A stretch of 11,643 nucleotides of DNA from assembly GCA_025996815.1 (NCBI GenBank), contig BNTT01000089.1, positions 1 to 11,643 of the forward strand, read 5' to 3'. Positions 1 to 8,787 of the stretch are shown in pieces. The translations under genes were made by a program, and so were the position numbers. This DNA comes from Bacteroidia bacterium. GTDB lineage: Bacteria; Bacteroidota; Bacteroidia; Bacteroidales; Azobacteroidaceae. The notes under the pieces were generated by a model. That model made no database searches. It was not told the origin of the DNA and worked only from the letters and a program-made list of their open reading frames with translations. The stretch's first letter is position 1; each line of letters opens with the position of its first letter.

Positions 1-2
1 CT

Positions 3-1196
3 ACCCTGCTTCAGGAGCAGCCAATCGCCGACCCTGTTTCGCGCAAGCAGGTGGACGTGCTGGACAAAAATGCCAAAGAATTTGGCACGCAGTATTTCCC
101 GATTGGGCATCCGAAAAATGGGGTTATCCACGTGGTGGGTCCCGAAAACGGGCTTTCGTTGCCGGGGATGACGATGGTTTGCGGCGATTCGCACACCTCC
201 ACGCACGGTGCGATGGGCGCGGTGGCTTTCGGCATCGGCACCAGCGAGGTGGAGATGGTGTTGGCAACGCAGTGCGTGTTTCAGTCGCGCCCCCAAACGA
301 TGCGCATCACCGTCAAAAACAAACTCACAACGGGCGTAACCGCCAAAGACTTAGCCCTTTACATCATCTCCAAGATGACCACCGGCGGTGCCACCGGCTA
401 TTTCGTGGAATATGCCGGCGAGGCGGTCGAAAACCTGTCGATGGAGGGACGCCTCACGCTCTGCAACCTCTCCATTGAGATGGGCGCGCGGGGCGGTATG
501 GTGGCTCCCGACGACACGACATTTGCTTACGTCAAGGACTTGGAATATGCCCCAAAAGGCGCAGAATGGGATAAGGCATTAGCCTTTTGGAAGACGCTCA
601 AGACGGACAGCGATGCCAAATTCGACAAAGAAATTGTCTTCGATGCCGCCGCCATTGAGCCGATGATAACCTACGGCACCAATCCGGGTATGGGGATGGG
701 CATCAACGAGGCTATTCCAAGCCCCTTAACCCCCTCAGGGGGGATTGGCGGAGATGCTAAGGCTTTGGAATATATGGGCTTTCGGGCGGGCGAAAAAATC
801 GTTGGCAAGCCCGTCGACTACGTCTTTTTGGGCAGTTGCACCAATGGACGCATCGAAGATTTCCGCGCATTTGCCGGTTTGGTGAAAGGCAAAAAGAAAG
901 CCGACAACGTGGTGGTGTGGCTCGTGCCCGGCTCGTGGAAAGTGGACAAACAAATTCGCGAAGAGGGTTTAGACAAACTATTGACAGCGGCAGGCTTTGA
1001 AATCCGCCAGCCAAGTTGCTCCGCGTGCTTGGCGATGAACGAAGACAAAGTGCCGGCAGGCAAATACGCCGTCAGCACCTCCAACCGCAACTTCGAGGGA
1101 AGGCAAGGTCCCGGCGCACGCACCATCCTCGCCAGCCCGCTCGTGGCAGCAGCAGCAGCAGTAACAGGACGCATCACCGACCCAAGAACACTATAA
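3..1196 (+). CDS. leuC: 3-isopropylmalate dehydratase large subunit, 5'-partial
   Basis: This is the large subunit of isopropylmalate isomerase, which converts 2-isopropylmalate to 3-isopropylmalate in leucine biosynthesis. It is a cytoplasmic [4Fe-4S] enzyme of the aconitase superfamily that works with LeuD. The frame is open from base 3, where [14 protein letters not shown] already matches the family, so the gene starts upstream of the window and the GTG at 51 is not its start. About 397 codons are visible; the usual length is about 465. Visible landmarks are [38 protein letters not shown] and the C-terminal [16 protein letters not shown]. The three cluster cysteines are encoded at 837, 1017 and 1026. 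An extra stretch ([11 protein letters not shown]) sits before ALEYMGF and appears to be a repeat insertion. No leuD follows; the next gene is a J-domain protein. The family assignment is firm. Confidence 0.96.
   Translation, partial: TLLQEQPIADPVSRKQVDVLDKNAKEFGTQYFPIGHPKNGVIHVVGPENGLSLPGMTMVCGDSHTSTHGAMGAVAFGIGTSEVEMVLATQCVFQSRPQTMRITVKNKLTTGVTAKDLALYIISKMTTGGATGYFVEYAGEAVENLSMEGRLTLCNLSIEMGARGGMVAPDDTTFAYVKDLEYAPKGAEWDKALAFWKTLKTDSDAKFDKEIVFDAAAIEPMITYGTNPGMGMGINEAIPSPLTPSGGIGGDAKALEYMGFRAGEKIVGKPVDYVFLGSCTNGRIEDFRAFAGLVKGKKKADNVVVWLVPGSWKVDKQIREEGLDKLLTAAGFEIRQPSCSACLAMNEDKVPAGKYAVSTSNRNFEGRQGPGARTILASPLVAAAAAVTGRITDPRTL
720..752 (+). repeat. In-frame G/C-run palindromic insertion inside leuC
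   Basis: The 33 nt here encode [11 protein letters not shown] and include CCCCTTAACCCCCTCAGGGG, a C-run followed by a G-run that can pair. LeuC proteins normally have a short, variable acidic or polar linker at this point, between the INEAIP-like segment and the ALxYMGF segment. I recall similar PLTPL/SGG-type peptides scattered through unrelated Bacteroidota proteins as traces of a small dispersed repeat, but I cannot verify that here. The insertion keeps the frame and lies in a surface linker, so LeuC is probably still functional. Confidence 0.5.
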
Positions 1197-1200
1197 TTCC

Positions 1201-1240
1201 GTAATTCGTAATTTTTAATTCGTAATTTTTAATTTTTAAT
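1201..1240 (+). repeat. AT-rich tandem repeat between leuC and the DnaJ gene
   Basis: The short gap between genes is almost entirely repeats. GTAATTTTTAATTC (1208-1221) is followed directly by GTAATTTTTAATTT (1222-1235), preceded by a partial copy and followed by TTAATT. Such TAATT-rich tracts are common between Bacteroidota genes. The tract could supply an A/T-rich upstream promoter element or an unstructured leader for the next gene. No clear TAnnTTTG box is visible in it. Confidence 0.75.
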
Positions 1241-1245
1241 TGACG

Positions 1246-2205
1246 ATGATTGATTATTATAAGGTATTAGGCGTAAGCAAAACGGCTACGCAGGATGAAA
1301 TCAAAAAGGCGTACCGCCAGTTGGCGCGCGAATATCATCCCGACAAAAACAAGGATAACGACGCGGCAAAAAGGAAGTTTCAGGAAATCAACGAGGCGAA
1401 TGAAGTGCTCGGTGATGCCGCCAAACGCAAGAAATACGACGATTACGGCAGCAATTGGAAGCAAGCCGAGCACGCCGAACAATACGGGCAAACCGGACGG
1501 GCGGGCAGACAGCAGCAACACTCCGGCGGTCGTCAGGGCGGCTATTCCTATCAGGATTTCAGCGATTTGTTTAGCGGCGGCGGCTTCAATAGCAGCGATT
1601 TCAGTGGGTTCAGCGGTTTTGGCGGGAACACCAGCGGCTATTCCTCGTTTTTTGAAAACCTGTTTGGCAGCGGTCGCAGTGCCGGCAAGAGCGGCGGCTA
1701 TCAGGGTCAAGACTACTCCGGCGAGGTGCACATCAACCTGCGCGAAGCGGCTACAACCCAGCCCTATACGATAAATGTCAATGGCAAAACGTTGCGCATC
1801 ACCATTCCGGCGGGCGTGGCGAACGAGCAAAAAATCAAACTCAAAGGGCAAGGCGGACCGGGGGTGAACGGCGGACCGGCGGGCGACCTCATTCTGACGA
1901 TTATTGTGCAGCCCGACCCCGTTTTCCGGCGCGACGGCAACGACCTCTACGCCAGCCTGCCGTTAGACATCTACACCGCCGTGTTGGGTGGCGAAGTGGC
2001 GGTGGACACGCTGAACGGGCGGGTCAAAATGACCGTGAAGCCGGGCACGCAACCCGACTCCAAAGTGCGCTTGAAAGGCAAGGGTTTCCCTGTTTACAAG
2101 CGGGAGGGGCGTTTCGGCGACCTGATAATCTCCTATCGGGTGCAAATTCCGCAGCATTTGACACCACGGCAAAAAGAATTGTTTCACGAATTGAAAAACG
2201 GATGA
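1246..2205 (+). CDS. cbpA: DnaJ/CbpA-type J-domain co-chaperone
   Basis: This is a cytoplasmic Hsp40 co-chaperone that should stimulate the DnaK ATPase and deliver client proteins. The start is taken at the ATG at 1246, giving [10 protein letters not shown] as in other family members; the in-frame TTG at 1240 would add only two residues. With that start, residues 1-70 are the J domain with the essential HPD at 31-33. Residues of about 75-155 are rich in Gly, Ser and Phe. The remainder is the two-lobed client-binding C-terminal domain, with [29 protein letters not shown] and KGKGFP. The cysteine-rich zinc finger of true DnaJ is absent, so this is the type II (CbpA-like) architecture at 319 aa, close to the usual length. 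Its stop codon overlaps the start of the next gene, implying co-transcription. No CbpM partner gene is adjacent. Confidence 0.93.
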   Translation: MIDYYKVLGVSKTATQDEIKKAYRQLAREYHPDKNKDNDAAKRKFQEINEANEVLGDAAKRKKYDDYGSNWKQAEHAEQYGQTGRAGRQQQHSGGRQGGYSYQDFSDLFSGGGFNSSDFSGFSGFGGNTSGYSSFFENLFGSGRSAGKSGGYQGQDYSGEVHINLREAATTQPYTINVNGKTLRITIPAGVANEQKIKLKGQGGPGVNGGPAGDLILTIIVQPDPVFRRDGNDLYASLPLDIYTAVLGGEVAVDTLNGRVKMTVKPGTQPDSKVRLKGKGFPVYKREGRFGDLIISYRVQIPQHLTPRQKELFHELKNG

Positions 2206-3701
2206 TGATAAAACAACGACTGCCATTTTTGCTGCTGCCGCTGCTTGTGCTCACCACCAATTGCGGCACAAAGGAGGCTGAGCCTGACCTGTGGGATTTG
2301 CCGCAGATTCAGCAGCGCGACACTCTGAATGTCTTGACGATGGCAGGGTCGATGTCCTATTTTATATATCGGGGCGAACCGCGCGGCTACGAATACGAAC
2401 TGCTGAGCCATTTTGCTGAAAGTCAGGGACTTACGCTGAACATACAGGTTGCCCCCAACGAAAGCCAACTCACCGAAATGCTGCTCAACGACGAAGGCGA
2501 TTTGATTGCCTGCAACATTCCAATAACCATTGAGGGCAAGGAGGTGTTGCTCTACGCGGGTCGCGAAGTGATTGACCATCAAGTGCTTGTGCAACGGGAG
2601 AACAAGGGCGATACCCTGCTGCGCGACGTAACCGAACTGATTGGCAAAACCGTTTGGGTGGTCAAAGACAGCAAATACGAACGGCGGCTCTACAATCTGA
2701 ACGAGGAACTTGGGGGCGGCATCGACATTCATCCCGTTGATGAAGATTCTCTTTCGACCGAAGACCTGCTCGAAATGGTGTCCACAGGGCAAATTCGCTA
2801 CGCCGTGAGCGATGCCGTTTTGGCGGAACTCAATCGGACGTATCACAAAAACATCAACATCAAGTTGGATGTGAGTTTTTCGCAACGCTCATCGTGGGCT
2901 GTACGCCCCACAGAGCCGCTTTTGGCAGCGGCACTCAACGACTGGTTTGCCGCCAACGAAAACAAACCGCAGTATAAGGCGATTGTCAAGCGTTATTTTG
3001 AGTGGGGCAAGCGGTCGCCCTTGGGGTATGAACAGAAACTCAACGTCCCCAAAGGGCAAATCACGCCGTTCGATTCGTCCTTTCAAAAATATGCGGGCGA
3101 CATCCAATGGGATTGGCGGCTGCTGGCGGCGATAGCCTTCCAAGAGTCGCGCTTTCACACCAAATCCGAGTCGTGGGCAGGTGCCAAGGGGTTGATGGGA
3201 TTGATGCCAAACACAGCCATCGCGATGGGCATTTCGCGCGAAGAAATGGGCAAAGTGGAACCAAGCATTGTGGCGGCAACCCGCTTCATCAAACGGCTGA
3301 ACGACAAGTATTTCTCAACTATCGAAAACGAGGAGGAGCGCATCAAATTCATTCTGGCATCCTACAACGCCGGCTCCGGACACATCAGAGACGCCATCGC
3401 GCTGGCAAAAAAACACGGCAAAGACCCTCAAATATGGGAAAACAACGTGGCAGAGGCACTGCGATGGAAAAACATCCCCGAATATTACAACGACCCGGTA
3501 GTAAAACAAGGCTATTTCCGCCCGGCAGAAACCCTGAATTATGTGCAAGAAGTGGTTGGTCGCTGGAAAACGTATGTCGCGCGCGACGAAGCCGCCACCA
3601 AAGTGAAGATAGCGAAAGCGAAAAAGGGGAAATCAAATGCCGCTAAAGGCAAAAAAGGGAGGGTTGCTTTGAAGGCGAAGAAGGCGAAAAATAAAAAATA
3701 A
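2202..3701 (+). CDS. mltF: MltF-like membrane-bound lytic transglycosylase lipoprotein
   Basis: This probable periplasmic lipoprotein cleaves peptidoglycan glycan strands and resembles MltF in domain order. Residues 1-21 form a signal peptide with a Leu-rich core ending LTTNC; C21 is the likely lipidated cysteine, although Asn before the Cys is not the commonest lipobox. Residues of about 38-270 resemble a family 3 solute-binding domain. Residues of about 290-460 are the SLT domain: E315 in AFQESRF is the expected catalytic acid, followed by GLMGLMP, YNAG at 388-391 and a late ETLNYVQEV. The last 34 residues (466-499) hold 15 Lys and no acidic residue, an odd basic tail. Its ATG overlaps the upstream stop (ATGA); a second ATG at 2205 is an equally possible start. 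The methyltransferase gene begins 6 bp downstream with a marked drop in GC, so this gene marks the left edge of the island. Confidence 0.9.
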   Translation: MMIKQRLPFLLLPLLVLTTNCGTKEAEPDLWDLPQIQQRDTLNVLTMAGSMSYFIYRGEPRGYEYELLSHFAESQGLTLNIQVAPNESQLTEMLLNDEGDLIACNIPITIEGKEVLLYAGREVIDHQVLVQRENKGDTLLRDVTELIGKTVWVVKDSKYERRLYNLNEELGGGIDIHPVDEDSLSTEDLLEMVSTGQIRYAVSDAVLAELNRTYHKNINIKLDVSFSQRSSWAVRPTEPLLAAALNDWFAANENKPQYKAIVKRYFEWGKRSPLGYEQKLNVPKGQITPFDSSFQKYAGDIQWDWRLLAAIAFQESRFHTKSESWAGAKGLMGLMPNTAIAMGISREEMGKVEPSIVAATRFIKRLNDKYFSTIENEEERIKFILASYNAGSGHIRDAIALAKKHGKDPQIWENNVAEALRWKNIPEYYNDPVVKQGYFRPAETLNYVQEVVGRWKTYVARDEAATKVKIAKAKKGKSNAAKGKKGRVALKAKKAKNKK

Positions 3702-3707
3702 TATAAA

Positions 3708-5294
3708 ATGGTAGAAACAAGTGAACTATTGACAATCAAAGAAGCAAGCGAGTGGGCTACAGGCTATATCGGGAAGGATGTAACCCCGTCCAACATTTCC
3801 TATCTTGTTCAATATGGGCGCATTAGAAAGATTGGCGAAAATGGCTCCACGCAGGTTTCAAAGCCTGACCTTGTAAATTATTATCAAGCCTATAATGGCT
3901 CGCGCGAGGTTATTTTTAAAGAGCGATTGGGCGAAGACTTGAATTGGGCGTTGTCGTTTGACCAATATAAAGAAGCGGAAACGACCAAACACGTGCATCG
4001 CTTGCACCCTTACAAAGGCAAATTCATCCCGCAGTTGGTGGAATATTTTTTGGACAGTCACACGGATAAATTCAAAACAGAAACGTATTTCAAAAAAGGC
4101 GATATTGTTCTTGACCCTTTTTCGGGTAGCGGCACAACGCTGGTGCAGGCTTGCGAATTGGGGATGCACGCCGTTGGCATTGATATTTCGGCGTTTAATG
4201 CGCTGATAGGCAACAGTAAAGTGGTACAATATGACATTGCGGACTTGCAAAATGAACTCACTCGCATAACCAATGCGTTGAGCGTTTTCATTAAAAATTC
4301 AAATGCCGTTGAGTTTGAAGAAAAACTTTTACAAGAATTGTATGTGTTTAATAATCAATATTTTCCGGTGCCGGATTATAAATATCGTTTGCACAATAAG
4401 CTCATCAATGAAAATGAGTATGGCACAGAAAAAGAAAAACTTTTTTTACCGATTTTTGAACGTTTGGTGAAAGAATACGGCATTGAATTACGACAGAAAA
4501 AAAACGACACTTTTCTGGATAAATGGTATTCACAGCATATCAGAACTGAAATAGATTTTGTGTTTGACGAGATAAAAAAAATCAAAAATCCATACACCAA
4601 GCAAATAGTCAGCATCATTTTGAGCCGAACAATCCGCAGTTGTCGAGCCACCACCCACGCCGATTTAGCCACACTGTTAGAGCCAATCACCACTACCTAC
4701 TATTGCAGCAAGCACGGCAAAATGTGCAAGCCCTTGTTTTCAATCCTAAAATGGTGGAAAACATACTCGAAGGACACGGTCGACCGTTTGCAGCAATTCG
4801 ACCGATTAAGAACGCACACCTATCAATTTTGCCTCACGGGCGACAGCCGAACAATTGATATTGCCAAACAAATAAAAGCCCGAAGCACAGAATTTGGAAA
4901 CCTAATAGAAACGCAAAAAATCAAAGGCATCTTTTCATCCCCGCCCTACGTGGGATTGATTGATTACCACGAACAACACGCCTACGCCTACGATTTATTT
5001 GGTTTTGAGCGCAAAGACGAATTGGAAATCGGACCACTTTTCAAAGGTCAAAAATTAGAAGCACAAAAAAGTTACGTGCAGGGAATATCTGATGTTTTGA
5101 ACAATTGCAAAAAATATCTGGCAGAAGATTACGATGTTTTCCTTGTGGCAAATGACAAATACAATATGTATCCAACTATTGCTAAAAATGCTGGGATGCA
5201 GATTGTTAATCAATTCATGCGACCGGTGTTGAATCGGACTGAGAAGGATAAGACGGCTTATTCGGAGACGATATTTCATTTTAAAAATAAATAA
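3708..5294 (+). CDS. DNA methyltransferase with N-terminal HTH, probably N4-cytosine type
   Basis: This should be the protective methylase of the adjacent type II restriction system, transferring a methyl group from S-adenosylmethionine to DNA. Residues 5-62 look like a MerR/excisionase-type helix-turn-helix (LLTIKEASEWA ... SNISYLVQYGRIRKI ... SKPDLVNYY). The SAM-binding motif DPFSGSGTT lies at 136-144 and the acidic loop GIDIS at 157-161. The catalytic SPPY lies at 411-414, followed by VGLIDYHEQHAYAYD. The order SAM motif, long central region, SPPY suggests an alpha-like class with the target-recognition region in between (about 200-400). SPPY is most typical of N4-cytosine methylases, but N6-adenine cannot be excluded. 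It starts 6 bp after mltF and ends 2 bp before the AIPR gene. The HTH may allow self-regulation or contribute to DNA recognition. Confidence 0.88.
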   Translation: MVETSELLTIKEASEWATGYIGKDVTPSNISYLVQYGRIRKIGENGSTQVSKPDLVNYYQAYNGSREVIFKERLGEDLNWALSFDQYKEAETTKHVHRLHPYKGKFIPQLVEYFLDSHTDKFKTETYFKKGDIVLDPFSGSGTTLVQACELGMHAVGIDISAFNALIGNSKVVQYDIADLQNELTRITNALSVFIKNSNAVEFEEKLLQELYVFNNQYFPVPDYKYRLHNKLINENEYGTEKEKLFLPIFERLVKEYGIELRQKKNDTFLDKWYSQHIRTEIDFVFDEIKKIKNPYTKQIVSIILSRTIRSCRATTHADLATLLEPITTTYYCSKHGKMCKPLFSILKWWKTYSKDTVDRLQQFDRLRTHTYQFCLTGDSRTIDIAKQIKARSTEFGNLIETQKIKGIFSSPPYVGLIDYHEQHAYAYDLFGFERKDELEIGPLFKGQKLEAQKSYVQGISDVLNNCKKYLAEDYDVFLVANDKYNMYPTIAKNAGMQIVNQFMRPVLNRTEKDKTAYSETIFHFKNK

Positions 5295-5296
5295 TT

Positions 5297-7090
5297 ATGG
5301 AAAACCCTCGGTTAAAAGGTGTAGTAAATATCTTTGGAGACAAATATGGGTTAGACCCCAATTTTGCAAAACGTTATGAATTTTTCATAAACTATCTTCT
5401 ATTGAAGAAAAGTTTTTATGACATAAACAATGAATATCCTTTTGAAAGTAGTTTAGATATTGAATTACTTTCCAATATAAATTTTGGAAAAAATAGTACT
5501 ATGGCACTTGACGGCTGTATTATTATTCACAAACGAACAATACTACATTTGGGACTTGATATAGAAGAACTATCTGAAAAACTCAATATTATCAATGAAG
5601 GAGATATTAACGTTATTCTTATACAAACCAAATCTGGTAAATTTGACCCTGATGATATTAGCTCATTATCTAATTGTTTATCAACCAATTTTAATCAACA
5701 GTCCGAGTGGAAAAAATTTGTTGATTTCAGAGAAAAATGCAACTCATTAATTGAAAATAAACCAAATGTAAATATTCAGGCAAAAATTATATACGTTTCA
5801 GATTCTATTGACGATGCAACTTTTAATAATCCTACGTTCATCGTAAGAGAAAATGCCTTGAAAGATGCTATTAGAAAATATTTTTGGATAAGAGATAGTA
5901 ACAATGACATTATAGAATACAATAATGATAGTAAAATTTATGATGAGCATGAGAAACAAAATGAAGATTCTTTAGCGATAACTCAAAATGTTAGATTCAT
6001 TGAGATGTCAGCGTCTGTTAAATGTAGCGATTATGGATTAGTCCGTTTTGGTGTTTTTGAAATAGGAGAACTAATGAAAATATTATATAATTCAGACCTA
6101 AAAAAAGCAAATGAATTGTATGGCTATAATGTCAGAGATGCTATACCAAATTCAAATATAAATAGGAAAATAGAGCAATCTTTGTCAAGTTGTGGAGACT
6201 TATTTCTGCTATTAAATAATGGAATTACTATAGTGGTTGATAAACAAGAACAAAAAGGAGAAAAAGGAATAGTTTTGGACAATATTAGAATTGTCAATGG
6301 GTGTCAAACTTGTCATTCTATTTTAAACATTTGCAAACAAACAAAAGATTATGATAACATAAAAGTTGCCGTTAGAATTATTGAAACTAAAAAGGAAAAT
6401 ATTTTAGGACAAATTACATATTCTTCCAATAACCAGAATAAAGTAGAAAAGAAAAATCTTTTTGCTATAGAGCCAAATATTTTTGAATTAGAAAAAATAT
6501 ATAAGGATTTTTTCATTGAACTATATCAAAAAGGGAAATTAAGGAAGGTTTTGCTTGAAAGAAGACAAGGTCAATTTAAAAGTGAGAAAGAACCTTACAT
6601 TGATATGTTAGCACAAGCAAAAGCATATATCTCAATTTGGAACAAAGAACCTCATATTGCTTTAATGTATGCAGAAGAACCTTTGGATAAATATAAAAGG
6701 GATATTGAGAAGCCTGATTTTGTTGTGAAATCTCTATTTTGTGGCATATTATGGTATAATATTGTGAGTTTAATACCTTTTAATTACATTAATGGTCGCT
6801 ATCAAATTTTCACCTGTGTTGTGCTTGATATTCTGAGAGAATTTTATCAAATAAAAGATGTTTACAACCATGATTTTATCGATTTTAAAAATTTATCTGA
6901 TAAGCTTCAGAATAATGAACTCAACTTAGATATAAAAATACAGAAAGCTTGTAAAGCAATAGATAAATTACCTGAACTGCTACCAAAATTAAATTCAGGT
7001 AAGATTCATTATAGAAAATTTTATCCTCCTAATGTTTTAAGAGAAATTTGGAACAAATACATAGAAAAAGAACAAGATGACACTAACTAA
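5297..7090 (+). CDS. AIPR-family protein with a possible nuclease-like N-terminal domain
   Basis: The 597-aa protein matches the AIPR (abortive infection phage resistance) family. Landmarks are NVRDAIPNSNINRKI (278-292), FLLLNNGITIV (303-313), RIVNGCQT (331-338), ITYSSNNQNKVEKK (373-386) and LLERRQGQFKSE (419-430). The biochemical role of AIPR proteins is poorly defined; they recur in defence loci and beside restriction-modification genes. The N-terminal region (about 15-200) carries ALDGCIII with D72, then VILIQTKSG with Q110 and K112. That spacing resembles the D...QxK active site of Mrr-like endonuclease folds, so this may be a second nuclease; this is inference. The gene is by far the most AT-rich in the window, indicating foreign origin. 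It sits 2 bp after the methyltransferase gene and overlaps the restriction gene by 14 bp, so it is an integral middle gene of the operon. Confidence 0.85.
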   Translation: MENPRLKGVVNIFGDKYGLDPNFAKRYEFFINYLLLKKSFYDINNEYPFESSLDIELLSNINFGKNSTMALDGCIIIHKRTILHLGLDIEELSEKLNIINEGDINVILIQTKSGKFDPDDISSLSNCLSTNFNQQSEWKKFVDFREKCNSLIENKPNVNIQAKIIYVSDSIDDATFNNPTFIVRENALKDAIRKYFWIRDSNNDIIEYNNDSKIYDEHEKQNEDSLAITQNVRFIEMSASVKCSDYGLVRFGVFEIGELMKILYNSDLKKANELYGYNVRDAIPNSNINRKIEQSLSSCGDLFLLLNNGITIVVDKQEQKGEKGIVLDNIRIVNGCQTCHSILNICKQTKDYDNIKVAVRIIETKKENILGQITYSSNNQNKVEKKNLFAIEPNIFELEKIYKDFFIELYQKGKLRKVLLERRQGQFKSEKEPYIDMLAQAKAYISIWNKEPHIALMYAEEPLDKYKRDIEKPDFVVKSLFCGILWYNIVSLIPFNYINGRYQIFTCVVLDILREFYQIKDVYNHDFIDFKNLSDKLQNNELNLDIKIQKACKAIDKLPELLPKLNSGKIHYRKFYPPNVLREIWNKYIEKEQDDTN

Positions 7091-7853
7091 CGAACAAAAA
7101 ACACAAATTCAGCAAGTAATTGCTAATTGTTTAAGGAATAAATTCAAAAATTATATTCCTCAAAACAATTATATGCCTTTTCATTTCAGACTGTTAGGAA
7201 AAGACAGATTGGCATTGTATTCTTTTATGCAATCATTGTTGACTACTTTCGGGGCATCTATTTTTGAGCCGGTGGCAGCTGCTTTGGCAAAAACTAAATT
7301 TGCAAAAGTTGAAACACAGTTTGTTGTTGGCGATGCTATTTATGGTAATTGCCAACAAAGTGTACAAGCAATAATCAACGAGCTGACAATCAACCCCAAA
7401 CCTGATAAAATCAAAGAATTAGAACTCTTGAAAAAATCTTTATCGGGAGCAACGAATAAACTAAAACCCGCAAAGGTGGATTTGTTTGTAGAAACCCAAT
7501 CAGGCGAACAATATCTTTTTGACTTGAAAACAGCCAAGCCAAACAAAGGCGATTTTCAAAAATACAAACAGACCTTGCTCGAATGGGCAGGAATTACATA
7601 CACAAAAAACAAAGATGTAAACGTACACACTTTAATTGCTATTCCATATAATCCTTATGAGCCACAACCCTACCAGTTTTGGACATTAGCGGGAATGCTT
7701 GATTTGGAAAAAGAATTGATGGTTGCCGAAAAATTTTGGGATTTTCTTGGAGGCGAAGGTGCTTATTGTGAGTTGCTTGACTGTTTTGAAAAAGCAGGCA
7801 TCGAACTCCGACCGGAGATAGATACTTATTTTGCACGATTTAACAACCAATGA
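7077..7853 (+). CDS. Type II restriction endonuclease, TdeIII-like
   Basis: This 258-aa protein closely follows the TdeIII restriction endonuclease family as I recall it. Matching landmarks are PFHFRLLGKDRLALYSF (34-50), TTFGASIFEPVA (56-67), KVDLFVE (133-139), YLFDLKTAKPNKG (146-158), LLEW (167-170), IAIPYNPYEP (187-196) and KFWDFLGG (219-226). It also ends in the family's GIELRPEIDTYF. D135 with D149-L-K151 fits a PD-(D/E)xK metal-dependent active site in which Asp replaces the usual Glu. TdeIII is known to recognise GGNCC, so that is the inferred target, although family members could differ. The start overlaps the AIPR stop, indicating translational coupling, and the partner methylase is two genes upstream. 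Length matches the family and no lesion is seen, so the enzyme is probably active. Confidence 0.88.
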   Translation: MTLTNEQKTQIQQVIANCLRNKFKNYIPQNNYMPFHFRLLGKDRLALYSFMQSLLTTFGASIFEPVAAALAKTKFAKVETQFVVGDAIYGNCQQSVQAIINELTINPKPDKIKELELLKKSLSGATNKLKPAKVDLFVETQSGEQYLFDLKTAKPNKGDFQKYKQTLLEWAGITYTKNKDVNVHTLIAIPYNPYEPQPYQFWTLAGMLDLEKELMVAEKFWDFLGGEGAYCELLDCFEKAGIELRPEIDTYFARFNNQ

Positions 7854-7880
7854 CAGAAATAAAAATATCGTATATTGGAA

Positions 7881-8141
7881 GAATAGAGGTTGCATTCCTA
7901 CGGGATGCAAGGTGTGGAGGATGGTCGCTTTTTCTACCGAGCGATACATCCCTACGGGATGCGATACAGACGCAAACTGTTTATTTTATAGAATATAGCG
8001 ATAATAAAGCAACGACAACAAACAAATCAGCACCCATCAAGCCGTCAGCCTGCATTCCGTTAGGAATGCATCGCTCGGTAGAAACGGTAATCGCATCCCA
8101 CATCCTGCATTCCGTAGGAATGCAACCAATTTTAACACAAT
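7881..8141. repeat. Left palindrome module (2 forward + spacer + 2 inverted)
   Basis: Forward palindromes lie at 7891-7909 (TGCATTCC-TAC-GGGATGCA) and 7947-7961 (CATCCC-TAC-GGGATG), with TTTCTACCGAGCGA at 7931-7944 between them. After an 88-nt spacer come inverted palindromes at 8051-8070 (stem TGCATTCC, loop GTTA) and 8106-8124 (loop GTA), with TCGCTCGGTAGAAA at 8071-8084. The forward half (7891-7962) is largely the reverse complement of the inverted half (8051-8124), so the module could fold into one long hairpin with smaller hairpins on its arms. No convincing gene is seen in this stretch. Confidence 0.85.
8014..8037 (+). repeat. Conserved spacer block, left copy
   Basis: The block begins GACAACAAACAAAT and ends AGCACCCAT. 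It matches 8788-8811 at 23 of 24 positions, whereas the rest of the two spacers has diverged. It lies just inside the first inverted palindrome of the module. Its conservation suggests that it is a functional site, such as a protein-binding site, rather than passive filler; this is inference. Confidence 0.7.
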
Positions 8142-8147
8142 GAAATT

Positions 8148-8612
8148 ATGGCAAATACATTCACACAAATACACATTCATACCGTTTTTGCGGTTCAAAA
8201 TCGGGGGTCATTGATAAACAAATCGTGGCAAGAGCGATTGTATAAATATATTATTGCTATCATGCAAAAACATGGGCACAAAGTGTTGTCGATTGGAGGA
8301 ATGCCTGACCATGTGCATATTTTGTTTGGATTTCGCCCGACACAAGCGTTGTCAAATTTGATTCAAGAGGTCAAACGCGATAGTTCGGAATGGATAACCA
8401 AAGAAAAATTGGTTCGAGGACAATTTTCTTGGCAAGAGGGATATGGTGCGTTCTCATATAGCAAATCTCATATTTCGCAGGTTGCAAGTTATATTGAAAA
8501 TCAGGAAGAACATCATAAGAAGAAAACATTTTTGGATGAATATAGAAAAATTTTGGATGATTTTGAGTTGGAATATGATGAACGATATGTTTTCAAGCCG
8601 ATTGAGGAATAG
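8148..8612 (+). CDS. tnpA: IS200/IS605-like Y1 transposase (Transposase_17, TnpA)
   Basis: This 154-aa single-domain HUH transposase should cut and rejoin single-stranded DNA through a 5'-phosphotyrosine bond, recognising hairpins near the element ends. The HUH motif is in GMPDHVHILFG (H55, H57) and the single catalytic tyrosine is probably Y104 in GYGAFSYSKS. The C-terminal NQEEHHKKKTFLDEY is typical of this group in Bacteroidota. Length matches the family and no stop or frameshift is seen, so it is probably intact. No TnpB accessory gene is adjacent. The start is the ATG at 8148, a few bases after the left module. The stop codon TAG lies inside the boundary sequence (GAATAG) of the right module. 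It could equally be named a REP-associated tyrosine transposase, since the families overlap. Confidence 0.9.
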   Translation: MANTFTQIHIHTVFAVQNRGSLINKSWQERLYKYIIAIMQKHGHKVLSIGGMPDHVHILFGFRPTQALSNLIQEVKRDSSEWITKEKLVRGQFSWQEGYGAFSYSKSHISQVASYIENQEEHHKKKTFLDEYRKILDDFELEYDERYVFKPIEE

Positions 8613-8787
8613 GTTGCATCCCTACGGGATGCAGAGATGTGGTGGGAGGTTGCCTTTTCTACCGAGCGAGGCATCCCTACAGGATGCAGGGTGGGTGGGG
8701 CGATGCGTTTTTCTACCGAGCGAAGCATCCCTACGGGATGCCAAACCAGTTGAAAATGTTTGTTTTGCAGATAGACAATCAAACCGT

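Noticed and set aside
1267..1851. 194-codon minus-strand frame opposite the J-domain gene
   Set aside because: It mirrors the Gly/Ser-rich coding strand, giving an Ala/Ile-rich artefact with no plausible start or domain.
3661..3707. Possible promoter TTGCTTTG just before the methyltransferase gene
   Set aside because: It lacks the TA of the TAnnTTTG box and lies in the lysine-rich mltF tail; too weak to annotate.
7850..8143. Open frame of 97 codons directly overlapping the restriction gene stop
   Set aside because: It runs through both arms of the left palindrome module and its residues simply translate the repeats; no independent domain or conserved start is visible.
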